Source of the DNA: WRAI01 sp031549605
Lineage (GTDB): Bacteria; Bacillota; Clostridia; Oscillospirales; UBA929
Assembly: GCA_031549605.1 (NCBI GenBank)
Contig: JAVBPM010000014.1
Location: forward strand, 1 to 5,290
Reading direction: 5' to 3'
DNA length: 5,290 bases
Below the pieces are notes generated by a model. The model was given only the letters and a program-made list of their open reading frames with translations, made no database searches and had not been told where the DNA came from. Below, piece after piece: positions 1 to 5,290 of the stretch. The position numbers and the translations under genes are program-made. Each line of letters starts with the position of its first letter. Position 1 is the stretch's first letter.

Positions 1-632
1 ACATAGGCGTTGCCCGGTCCGACAATCTTGTCGACACGCGGCACGGGGCCACAGCCAAACGCCAGCGCGGCAATCGCCTGCACGCCGCCCAGCGCAAACA
101 CGCGGTCGACACCGGCCATATAGGCCGCCGCCAGCACGCTCGGCTTCATAAAGGCAGTCGGTGGCGTCACCATGACAATCTCGCCAACGCCCGCCGCCTT
201 GGCGGGCACAGCGTTGGCCAGCACCGACGACGGATAGGCAGCCGTGCCGCCCGGCACATACAGCCCCACGCGCGACAGCGGACGCACCAGCTGTCCCACC
301 GTGCCGCCGTTGGGCGACTGCCACTCAACGCCATCGGTCACCAGCCGCTGCTGATAGTCAAAAATCTGGTCATGCGCCCGTTGCAGCGCCGCGCGCAGCG
401 ACGGGTCCAGCTCGTCATACGCTTGCTTGAGTTTTTCTCTGTCAACCTCGAATGGTTGACAGTTGTCAAATCGTTGCGAATACTCGCATACAGCCTGCCA
501 CCCACGCACTTCGACGTCGGACAGCACGGCGTCCACTGTCGCTTCAATGCCCGCCTGTGTCGCCTGCCGCTTGCCGCGCATGGCGTCCAACAGCGCCGTC
601 AGTTCAGCCGTTCCGGCCCTTACGCGGTTCAT
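1..632 (-). CDS. hisD: Histidinol dehydrogenase, N-terminal half (cut by window edge)
   Basis: HisD catalyses the last two steps of histidine biosynthesis in the cytoplasm, oxidising L-histidinol to L-histidine with two NAD+ and a bound zinc. The frame is open from the ATG at 632-630 to the window edge and gives 210 complete residues; the family is about 430 residues long, so roughly half is present. The NAD-binding landmarks are visible: GLYVPGG (residues 123-129, Tyr125), GGVQAIAAL (182-190, Gln185) and DKIVGPGNAY (201-210, Asn208). These correspond to the known Tyr130, Gln188 and Asn211 of the E. coli enzyme. The zinc ligands and catalytic histidines lie in the missing half. The start is supported by an AGGAGG site (640-645) 7 nt upstream and by a 4-base ATGA overlap with the hisG stop, which implies translational coupling. 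Residues of about 51-70 are encoded by a noticeably AT-richer patch with inverted repeats, but the frame is intact there. Confidence 0.96.
   Translation of the reverse strand, partial: MNRVRAGTAELTALLDAMRGKRQATQAGIEATVDAVLSDVEVRGWQAVCEYSQRFDNCQPFEVDREKLKQAYDELDPSLRAALQRAHDQIFDYQQRLVTDGVEWQSPNGGTVGQLVRPLSRVGLYVPGGTAAYPSSVLANAVPAKAAGVGEIVMVTPPTAFMKPSVLAAAYMAGVDRVFALGGVQAIAALAFGCGPVPRVDKIVGPGNAY
439..488. repeat. Cluster of short inverted repeats inside hisD
   Basis: An AT-richer patch in hisD carries three short dyads. The first is a perfect 9-bp inverted repeat, CTGTCAACC (439-447) and GGTTGACAG (454-462), with a 6-nt spacer. The second, TTGACA (456-461) and TGTCAA (464-469), shares an arm with the first. 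The third is TGCGA (475-479) and TCGCA (484-488) around a 4-nt loop. TTGACA at 456 is also followed, after 17 bp, by AATACT (479-484), a 4/6 match to a -10 box, on the strand antisense to hisD. The repeats are seen directly. Any role as a hairpin, operator or antisense promoter is inference, and chance within coding sequence is quite possible. Confidence 0.4.
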
Positions 633-1270
633 AGCGCCGCCTCCTGATTGGCGTTTCGCAGCGCCTGTAACAGCTGCTGGATTTCGTCCTTGCGCGTTTT
701 CATCGACGCGATGTTGACGATGACCCGCGCGCTAATGGGCGCGATGTCGACAACCGGCACCAACCCGTTGGCGCGCAGCGTCTCGCCCGTCTCCACAATG
801 TCGACAATGCCGTCTGCCAGCCCTAGCAGCGGCGACAGCTCAACCGAGCCTTCAATCTTAATCAGCTCGACGTCCAGCCCGCGCTGGGCAAAGAATGCGG
901 CGGCTACCGCCGGATACTTGGTCGCCACACGGCGGTGCCGGTGCGTGGCAAAAAAGTCCTCACCCTCGCGCACCGCCAGCGCAAAGCGGCAGCGTCCGAA
1001 ACCGAGATCCATCAATTCAAAAAACGATTGGCCCTTTTCCAAAATCGTGTCCTTGCCCACCACGCCAATGTCAACCGCGCCATGCTCAACATAGGTAATG
1101 ACATCGGGCGCTTTGGCCAACACGACCTGAAAGCGTCCGCCGTCGAGCGGCAAAATCAGCCGCCGACCCGGCGCTCGCACATCAGACACATCCATGCCGC
1201 ACCGCTCAAACAGCGCCACGGTTTTCTGCTCCAGCCGCCCCTTGGTCAGCGCAATCTTCAACGCGTTCAT
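629..1270 (-). CDS. hisG: ATP phosphoribosyltransferase catalytic subunit, short form
   Basis: HisG joins ATP and PRPP to give phosphoribosyl-ATP, the committed first step of histidine biosynthesis. At 213 residues this is the short form, which lacks the C-terminal histidine-binding regulatory domain of the roughly 300-residue long form. Short HisG is known to need HisZ for activity and feedback control, and hisZ lies directly upstream here. Visible family features are the N-terminal LKIALTKGRLEQ (residues 4-15), VDIGVVGKDTILE (66-78), and the PRPP-binding segment DIVETGETLRANGL (157-170) preceded by GSVELSPLLGLADG (141-154). The ATG at 1270 overlaps the hisZ stop as ATGA. It has a strong GGAGGT site (1277-1282) 6 nt upstream, inside the end of hisZ, so translation is probably coupled. 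The 3' end overlaps hisD in the same way. No missing or broken motif was noticed. Confidence 0.97.
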   Translation of the reverse strand: MNALKIALTKGRLEQKTVALFERCGMDVSDVRAPGRRLILPLDGGRFQVVLAKAPDVITYVEHGAVDIGVVGKDTILEKGQSFFELMDLGFGRCRFALAVREGEDFFATHRHRRVATKYPAVAAAFFAQRGLDVELIKIEGSVELSPLLGLADGIVDIVETGETLRANGLVPVVDIAPISARVIVNIASMKTRKDEIQQLLQALRNANQEAAL

Positions 1271-2244
1271 GCCCGCACCTCCGACAGCAAGTCGAGGTCA
1301 AGCGCAAAGCCAACCGCCGGCAGTGCGGCGCCGAACCGACCCAGCAAATTGTCATAGCGACCGCCGGTAATCACCGGCACACCGCAGTCGGGCAAAAAGA
1401 CCTGAAACATCAGGCCGGTGTAGTAGTTCAGCGGCCCGACCAGCCCCAAATCCAAGCTGACCGGCACATCATCACCCAACCGACTCATCAACTGTGCCAA
1501 ATGCGCCACCGGCTGCGTCAGCTGCAAGCGTTCGGCCTGTTTCAGCACCTCGCGGCCGCCGAACAGCAGCACCAGCTCGTGCAAGCTGCGCGCCGCCGGA
1601 CAGTCGCCATAGACCGCCAATGCCTCGTCCAACGCCGGATAGTTCTTTTTAGCCATCAAATCGCGCAGCTGTGCGGCGTCGGGCGCCGCCAGTCCGGCTG
1701 CTTGCGCCTGCTTGGCCAGCGCCGACACCAGCGTGTCAAAGCATCCGGCGTGCCCCAGCTCCAAGTGCGCGTTGTCAATGCCACAGGCCTTCAACACCGC
1801 CAGCGCCAACAGTAGCACCTCGGCATCGGCGTCGGCGCCCGACGGGCCAATCAGCTCCAAGCCCGCCTGCCACCGCTGCGTCGACAGCCCCTTGTGGCTG
1901 CTGTCGCTGCGAAACACCGGCTGGGAATAGTAGAGCCGAAATGGCGGCTGGTTCGCCTTGAGCCGCGTGCCCACCAGCCGCGCAATGGGCGTGGTGTTGT
2001 CGGGACGCAGCACCAGCAGCCGACCCTCGCGGTCGGTCAGCTTAAACATCTGCTCCTGCTGCAGCGGGCTACCCGATTGAATTTGCGTGTCATAATACTC
2101 CAAGGCCGGGGTCATGACTTCGCTGTACCCGTGATGGCACAACACCTCGGTAATACAGGCTTCATTGCGGCGACGGCGCGCGCACTCGTCAAAAAGCAGG
2201 TCGCGGCTGCCCTCGGGCGTCGCCGCCCAGTTTCCGGCTGTCAT
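1267..2244 (-). CDS. hisZ: ATP phosphoribosyltransferase regulatory subunit
   Basis: HisZ is a histidyl-tRNA synthetase paralog with no charging activity. With short HisG it forms a hetero-octamer, activates it and mediates inhibition by histidine. The 325-residue length fits HisZ and is shorter than HisRS (about 420), because the C-terminal anticodon-binding domain is absent. The class II core is recognisable: EGSRDLLFDE (11-20), motif 1 around VMTPALEYYD (43-52), LVLRPDNTTPIARL (77-90), motif 2 around FRLYYSQPVFR (102-112) with RWQAGLELIG (124-133), and the TGGRYDNLLGRFG segment (293-305). The HisRS catalytic arginine loop (LVRGLDYY-type) reads LVGPLNYY (268-275), and the motif 3 arginine position falls in ALDLDLL (314-320). 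Both arginines are lost, as expected for a non-synthetase. The ATG at 2244 has a purine-rich AGAGGGG (2250-2256) 5 nt upstream and is the first gene after the promoter. It overlaps hisG by ATGA. Confidence 0.95.
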   Translation of the reverse strand: MTAGNWAATPEGSRDLLFDECARRRRNEACITEVLCHHGYSEVMTPALEYYDTQIQSGSPLQQEQMFKLTDREGRLLVLRPDNTTPIARLVGTRLKANQPPFRLYYSQPVFRSDSSHKGLSTQRWQAGLELIGPSGADADAEVLLLALAVLKACGIDNAHLELGHAGCFDTLVSALAKQAQAAGLAAPDAAQLRDLMAKKNYPALDEALAVYGDCPAARSLHELVLLFGGREVLKQAERLQLTQPVAHLAQLMSRLGDDVPVSLDLGLVGPLNYYTGLMFQVFLPDCGVPVITGGRYDNLLGRFGAALPAVGFALDLDLLSEVRA

Positions 2245-2275
2245 GTGTTCCCCTCTTTCCCCTTATATTTCAGAC

Positions 2276-2304
2276 AGTTTACCATAAAAATCCACCCCTG
2301 TAAA
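2276..2304 (-). promoter_or_regulatory. Probable sigma-A promoter for hisZ-hisG-hisD
   Basis: Read on the minus strand, the -35 box TTTACA (2304-2299, 5/6) is followed by exactly 17 bp and TAAACT (2281-2276, 4/6), with TGG just before it giving an extended -10. Transcription would start near 2269, leaving a leader of about 25 nt before the hisZ ATG. A TATAAG at 2267-2262 was considered as an alternative -10, but it has a poor -35 and would place the start in the ribosome binding site. Inferred from consensus only. Confidence 0.6.
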
Positions 2305-2328
2305 GCAAAAGCGCCGCTTGCCTTTTGC
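2305..2328. promoter_or_regulatory. Inverted repeat between divergent promoters, possible operator
   Basis: A perfect 7-bp inverted repeat, GCAAAAG (2305-2311) and CTTTTGC (2322-2328), has a 10-bp spacer. It directly abuts the hisZ -35 box (2299-2304) and overlaps the gltX -35 box (2318-2323). The position would let one bound protein affect both operons. It lies upstream of both predicted transcription starts, so an RNA terminator or attenuator role is unlikely. The dyad is seen directly; the operator role is inference, and no regulator family is recognised. Confidence 0.35.
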
Positions 2329-2346
2329 ACATTTTTTAGCTATAAT
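2318..2346 (+). promoter_or_regulatory. Probable sigma-A promoter for gltX operon
   Basis: The -35 box TTGCCT (2318-2323, 4/6) is separated by exactly 17 bp from a perfect TATAAT (2341-2346). Transcription would start near 2353, giving a leader of only about 20 nt that holds little besides the ribosome binding site. TTGCAC at 2325-2330 was considered as a -35 but is only 10 bp from the -10. No T-box or other structured leader fits in this space. Confidence 0.7.
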
Positions 2347-2358
2347 GGCAGGAATAAC

Positions 2359-2365
2359 AAAGGAG
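2359..2365 (+). promoter_or_regulatory. Ribosome binding site of gltX
   Basis: AAAGGAG ends 7 nt before the ATG at 2373. It fixes the gltX start and matches the spacing of the strong sites of hisG and hisD in the same window. Confidence 0.85.
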
Positions 2366-2372
2366 TGAGTAC

Positions 2373-4025
2373 ATGGACTACCTCGCCTTGGCCGAGCTGT
2401 TGTTCCCGCACATCACAGCGCAGCCCGCCGACCTCGAAGCCCGCTTTCCGGCGCGCGCGCTGCCCGACGGCGCCTGCGTGACGCGTTTTGCGCCCAGCCC
2501 CACCGGTTTTCTGCACTTTGGAGCCCTGTACGGCTCGTTGATTGATATGCTGTTGGCGCGCCAAACCGGCGGCCGCTTTTTGCTGCGCATTGAGGACACC
2601 GACGACAAGCGCACCGTGGAAAACGGCGACGCGCTGCTCATCGACGGCCTCGCCGACTTCGACATTGTCTTTGACGAGGGCGCTGTCGCCAGCGGCGACA
2701 ACGGCGCCTACGGACCCTATCGCCAACAACAGCGGCGCGGCATCTACCAAGCCTGCGCCAAGCAGCTGGTGCGCGAGGGCAAGGCCTACCCCTGCTTCTG
2801 CACCGAGGACGAGCTGGCCGCCAAGCGCGAGCAGCAGTCGGCGCAAAAAGCCAACATCGGCTACTTTGGCCAATGGGCGACCTGCCGCGACCTCGACCTT
2901 GTGACCATACAGCAAAAGCTCACCGACAGCCAGCCGTGGGTGCTGCGCCTGCGCTCCACCGGCAACGCCGCCAACAGTGTGGCGTTCCACGATTTAATCA
3001 AGGGCGACATCAAGTTTCCCGAAAACGAGCAGGACATCGTGCTGCTGAAATCGGACGGCATTCCCACCTACCACTTCGCGCACGCAGTCGACGACCATTT
3101 TATGCGCGTCACGCACGTCGTGCGCGGCGACGAGTGGCTGGCCAGCCTTCCGGTGCACGTCCAGCTGTTTGACCAGCTCGGCTTTGAACTGCCGCAGTAC
3201 GCTCACACCGCCACCATTATGAAAATCAGCGAGGACGGCGGCAAGCGCAAGCTGTCCAAGCGCAAGGACCCCGAGGCCGACGTCCGCTACTTCAAAGCCG
3301 CCGGCTACCCCAAGCAGGCGGTGCTTGAATACCTAATGACGCTGCTCAACTCCGACTACGAGGAGTGGCGCGCCGCGCACCCGACCGCCGACGCCGCCGA
3401 CTTCGACTTCCGCGTCGAAAAACTCAGCCCGTCGGGCGCGCTGTTTGATTTCGCCAAGCTAACCGACGTCAGCAAAAACGTCGTGGCCGCCATGGACGCC
3501 GAAACCGTCTTCAATCACGTCGCCGCGTGGGCGCGCGAATTTGACCCCGCCTTTGCCGCCAACCTGACCGCCGACCCCACCAAATCGCAAGCCATGCTGT
3601 CCATCGGGCGCGGCGGCGACAAGCCGCGCAAGGACTTCGCCATCTGGAGCGAGGTGCCGCGCTACCTCAGCTTTTTCTTCGACGACAGCTACGCCATCAC
3701 CGACCCGCTGTCGGCCAAACTGACGCCCGCACAGCAGCGTCAGGTGCTCGAGACATATGCCAATCAATTTAGCTTGACAGTTGATGCCCAGCAATGGTTT
3801 GGGCAGGTTAAAACCATCGCCGCGCCGCTCAATTTCGCCACCGACAATAAGGCGTACAAGCAAAACCCCGACGCCTACGCCGGCAACACCGGCGACTTTG
3901 TCATGGTGCTGCGTGTCGCCGTCTGCGGACGGCAAAATGCGCCCGACCTCTACAGCGTCATGACCATCCTCGGCGAAGAACACGTCAAAGCCCGCCTGCT
4001 GGCCGCCGCCGAAGCGCTGGCATGA
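2373..4025 (+). CDS. gltX: Glutamyl-tRNA synthetase, long clostridial type
   Basis: This class I synthetase charges tRNA-Glu with glutamate in the cytoplasm. At 550 residues it is longer than the common bacterial form (about 470-500) and resembles the roughly 550-residue clostridial group. That group starts with an extra N-terminal segment ahead of the catalytic core; here the core begins near TRFAPSPTGFLHFG (37-50), which holds the HIGH-equivalent HFGA (48-51). Next come FLLRIEDTDDKR (69-80), GIPTYHFAHAVDDH (229-242), VVRGDEW (249-255) and the KMSKS-equivalent KLSKR (293-297). A CFC (141-143) plus C171 matches three of the four zinc ligands known in E. coli GluRS; the fourth position, His127 there, falls on Asp173. 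The C-terminal half is the helical anticodon-binding region, ending in a family-typical LYSVMTILGEEHVKARL (527-543). The stop overlaps the next gene's start as ATGA. A paired glnS downstream suggests a tRNA-Glu-specific enzyme, but discrimination cannot be read from the sequence. Confidence 0.96.
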   Translation: MDYLALAELLFPHITAQPADLEARFPARALPDGACVTRFAPSPTGFLHFGALYGSLIDMLLARQTGGRFLLRIEDTDDKRTVENGDALLIDGLADFDIVFDEGAVASGDNGAYGPYRQQQRRGIYQACAKQLVREGKAYPCFCTEDELAAKREQQSAQKANIGYFGQWATCRDLDLVTIQQKLTDSQPWVLRLRSTGNAANSVAFHDLIKGDIKFPENEQDIVLLKSDGIPTYHFAHAVDDHFMRVTHVVRGDEWLASLPVHVQLFDQLGFELPQYAHTATIMKISEDGGKRKLSKRKDPEADVRYFKAAGYPKQAVLEYLMTLLNSDYEEWRAAHPTADAADFDFRVEKLSPSGALFDFAKLTDVSKNVVAAMDAETVFNHVAAWAREFDPAFAANLTADPTKSQAMLSIGRGGDKPRKDFAIWSEVPRYLSFFFDDSYAITDPLSAKLTPAQQRQVLETYANQFSLTVDAQQWFGQVKTIAAPLNFATDNKAYKQNPDAYAGNTGDFVMVLRVAVCGRQNAPDLYSVMTILGEEHVKARLLAAAEALA

Positions 4026-4687
4026 GCCAGCACATCGCGCTGCTGACCGCCGAGCACAACCAACACGGCGTGCTGCTGCACTTTCTCGACCACTGCGGCG
4101 CTTACACGCACGGCGCGACGGAAAAACAGGCGCTTGCCAAAGCCGCCGCCGAGCTGGAAGCGTATACCCGCTGGGCTGGCCAGCCACACGACCCGCAGAC
4201 GCGTTTTACCGTCGTAACGCGCATCGAAGCACGGCCCGACCTGCGCTTAGACATCGCCGACAGCCAAGCGCTGCTACCCGGCGAAGCCGACGCACTCGAC
4301 GACGAGGACTTCACCCGCCGCTGCCAGCTGCTGCGCCACTCGGCACAGTGCCTGCAACGCCTGTACGACAGCAGCGCCGACAAGGATTGTCCCCGCCTCG
4401 CGCGCGTCGACGACGCCTACTTGCTCTCGCGCCTCAACCTGTCTGCCGACAGCCAACGCGACCAGCTCGTCACCAACCGCGAAAACGCCATCGCCGCACT
4501 ACAGCGCCACCGCACCCAACCCTTTGCCGTGGTTCAGCTGGACGGCGAGGACTGGAGCGCCACCAAGGTCACGCGCCGCCTTCTCTGGCACGACCGCGTG
4601 CGCGCCAAGGCACTCTACCGCCACGCCATCCAAAGCGGCATGGCAACCGACGAACTCGACAACGCCTTTGGCTTTACCAATCAATAA
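4022..4687 (+). CDS. Uncharacterised protein with HicB-like and degenerate DinB-like regions
   Basis: Function unknown. Residues of about 5-53 resemble the HicB-like fold: an N-terminal strand, then GVLLHFLDHCGAYTHGAT (16-33), then a helix starting EKQALAKAAAELEAY (34-48), comparable to the HicB pattern of a Pro-Gly-Cys turn, Gly-[DE]-Thr and EAL helix. Residues of about 95-205 look like a DinB-type helical bundle: RRCQLLRHSAQCLQRLY (99-115) and DWSATKVTRRLLWHDRVR (177-194). The final helix keeps His190, but the usual second histidine four residues later is Arg194, so a complete DinB metal triad is unlikely. HicB-like plus DinB-like fusions are, as I remember, known uncharacterised proteins in Bacillota. 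No hicA-like toxin lies beside it, so a toxin-antitoxin role is not supported. The ATG overlaps the gltX stop (ATGA) with no good ribosome binding site, implying coupled translation. No signal peptide or membrane segment is seen. The gene is surely real given the operon fit; the domain calls are by eye. Confidence 0.8.
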   Translation: MSQHIALLTAEHNQHGVLLHFLDHCGAYTHGATEKQALAKAAAELEAYTRWAGQPHDPQTRFTVVTRIEARPDLRLDIADSQALLPGEADALDDEDFTRRCQLLRHSAQCLQRLYDSSADKDCPRLARVDDAYLLSRLNLSADSQRDQLVTNRENAIAALQRHRTQPFAVVQLDGEDWSATKVTRRLLWHDRVRAKALYRHAIQSGMATDELDNAFGFTNQ

Positions 4688-4692
4688 AGGAG
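4687..4692 (+). promoter_or_regulatory. Ribosome binding site of glnS
   Basis: AAGGAG overlaps the last base of the preceding TAA stop (4685-4687) and ends 8 nt before the ATG at 4701. It decides the glnS start and shows that glnS is read from the same transcript. Confidence 0.85.
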
Positions 4693-4700
4693 CTGCTTTC

Positions 4701-5290
4701 ATGAGCGAAAAGCGCATCAGCCACTTCATCACCGACATCATCGACGCCGATTTGGCCTCGGGCAAGGTCGACCACATCGTCACCCGTTTTCCGCCCGAAC
4801 CCAACGGCTACCTGCACATCGGCAGCGCCAAGGCCATTTGGATTAACTACACCGCCGCCAAGCAATATGGCGGCCAGTTCAACCTGCGCTACGACGACAC
4901 CAACCCGGTCAAGGAGGACGACGAGTTTGTCCGCGCCATCGAGCACGACCTCAACTGGCTGGGCGCGCACCCCGACAACATCTTCTTTGGCAGCGACTAC
5001 TTTGACAAGTGCTACGAGCTGGCTGAGAAGCTTATCAACGAGAGCAAGGCCTACGTTTGCGACCTGTCCCAGGAGGAACTGCGCCAGATGCGCGGCACCC
5101 TCACCGCACCGGGCCAGAACAGCCCCTACCGGGATCGCTCGGCAGCGGAAAACCTTGACCTGTTCCGCCGCATGCGGGCGGGCGAGTTCCCCAACGGCAC
5201 GCGGGTCTTGCGGGCGAAGATCGACATGGCCTCGCCCAACATCAACATGCGGGATCCGGCCCTCTACCGCATCCTGCATATGCCTCACCA
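4701..5290 (+). CDS. glnS: Glutaminyl-tRNA synthetase, N-terminal part (cut by window edge)
   Basis: GlnRS charges tRNA-Gln directly with glutamine in the cytoplasm. The frame gives 196 complete residues to the window edge; the family is about 550 or more, so roughly a third is seen. Identification rests on TRFPPEPNGYLHIGSAKAI (28-46, HIGH-equivalent region), NLRYDDTNPVKEDD (61-74), RGTLTAPGQNSPYRDRS (131-147) and LRAKIDMASPNINMRDPAL (169-187). These follow the order and wording of E. coli GlnRS closely and separate it from GluRS. The signature HIGH reads HIGS (39-42), with Ser replacing the second His. The KMSKS loop and anticodon-binding beta-barrels lie beyond the window. It sits 13 nt after the HicB/DinB-like gene with its own strong ribosome binding site, as the third gene of the gltX operon. 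Its presence suggests that tRNA-Gln need not depend only on the GatCAB amidation route. Confidence 0.96.
   Translation, partial: MSEKRISHFITDIIDADLASGKVDHIVTRFPPEPNGYLHIGSAKAIWINYTAAKQYGGQFNLRYDDTNPVKEDDEFVRAIEHDLNWLGAHPDNIFFGSDYFDKCYELAEKLINESKAYVCDLSQEELRQMRGTLTAPGQNSPYRDRSAAENLDLFRRMRAGEFPNGTRVLRAKIDMASPNINMRDPALYRILHMPH

Noticed and set aside
648..1094. Plus-strand open frame of 148 codons over hisG
   Set aside because: hisG on the minus strand has all its family motifs and a coupled start. The plus-strand protein is Ser/Thr/Pro-rich with no recognisable domain.
2340..2990. Long open frame of 216 codons on the minus strand opposite gltX
   Set aside because: It lies entirely over the N-terminal half of a certain gltX and its promoter. 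Its protein is low-complexity Val/Ala/Gly-rich, and such shadow frames are expected in GC-rich genes.
3774..3783. TTGACAGTTG in gltX, the same 10-mer as at 456-465 in hisD, in another locally AT-richer stretch
   Set aside because: Only 10 bp are shared, with no matching flanks and no -10 box at proper spacing. Two chance copies are plausible.
3459..4187. Long open frame of 242 codons on the minus strand opposite the gltX 3' end
   Set aside because: It runs across the gltX and HicB/DinB-like junction with no recognisable domain. It is best explained as a GC-driven shadow.
4022..4687. Reading the middle gene as a HicAB antitoxin
   Set aside because: There is no small HicA-type RNase gene next to it, no DNA-binding C-terminus is visible, and the protein is longer than a typical HicB and sits inside a synthetase operon.
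4674..5288. Long open frame of 204 codons on the minus strand opposite glnS
   Set aside because: It covers highly conserved glnS coding sequence and its ribosome binding site, and its protein is Val/Ala/Gly-rich with no recognisable motif.

Overview
The window holds six protein-coding genes in two divergent, tightly packed operons that leave from a 128-bp intergenic region at 2245-2372. The DNA is GC-rich by eye. The gene types suggest a GC-rich member of the Clostridia (Bacillota), perhaps an Oscillospiraceae-like gut anaerobe. The grounds are a roughly 550-residue glutamyl-tRNA synthetase of the clostridial type, a short-form HisG next to HisZ with HisD following, and AGGAGG-type ribosome binding sites. 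This assignment is inferred from remembered family features; no database was searched.

Leftward operon (minus strand, 2244 to 1): hisZ, hisG and hisD, the last cut by the window edge. The three genes are joined by two 4-base ATGA stop/start overlaps. HisG with HisZ forms the two-subunit ATP phosphoribosyltransferase that starts histidine biosynthesis, and HisD (histidinol dehydrogenase) finishes it. hisZ has a credible promoter with a leader of only about 25 nt, which leaves no room for a T-box or attenuator.

Rightward operon (plus strand, 2373 to 5290): gltX (glutamyl-tRNA synthetase), a 221-residue protein that looks like a HicB-like domain joined to a degenerate DinB-like domain, and glnS (glutaminyl-tRNA synthetase), cut by the window edge. 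gltX overlaps the middle gene by an ATGA junction. The glnS ribosome binding site touches the stop codon of the middle gene. A promoter with a perfect TATAAT box lies just ahead of gltX.

The intergenic region carries the two promoters back to back and a 7-bp inverted repeat that lies between the -10 boxes and overlaps the gltX -35 box. A shared regulator of histidine synthesis and Glu/Gln tRNA charging is therefore possible. Most of the window is ordinary housekeeping sequence. The least explained items are the HicB/DinB-like gene between the two synthetases, the intergenic dyad, and a cluster of inverted repeats in an AT-richer patch of hisD. I saw no RNA genes, mobile elements, CRISPR arrays or clear terminators.
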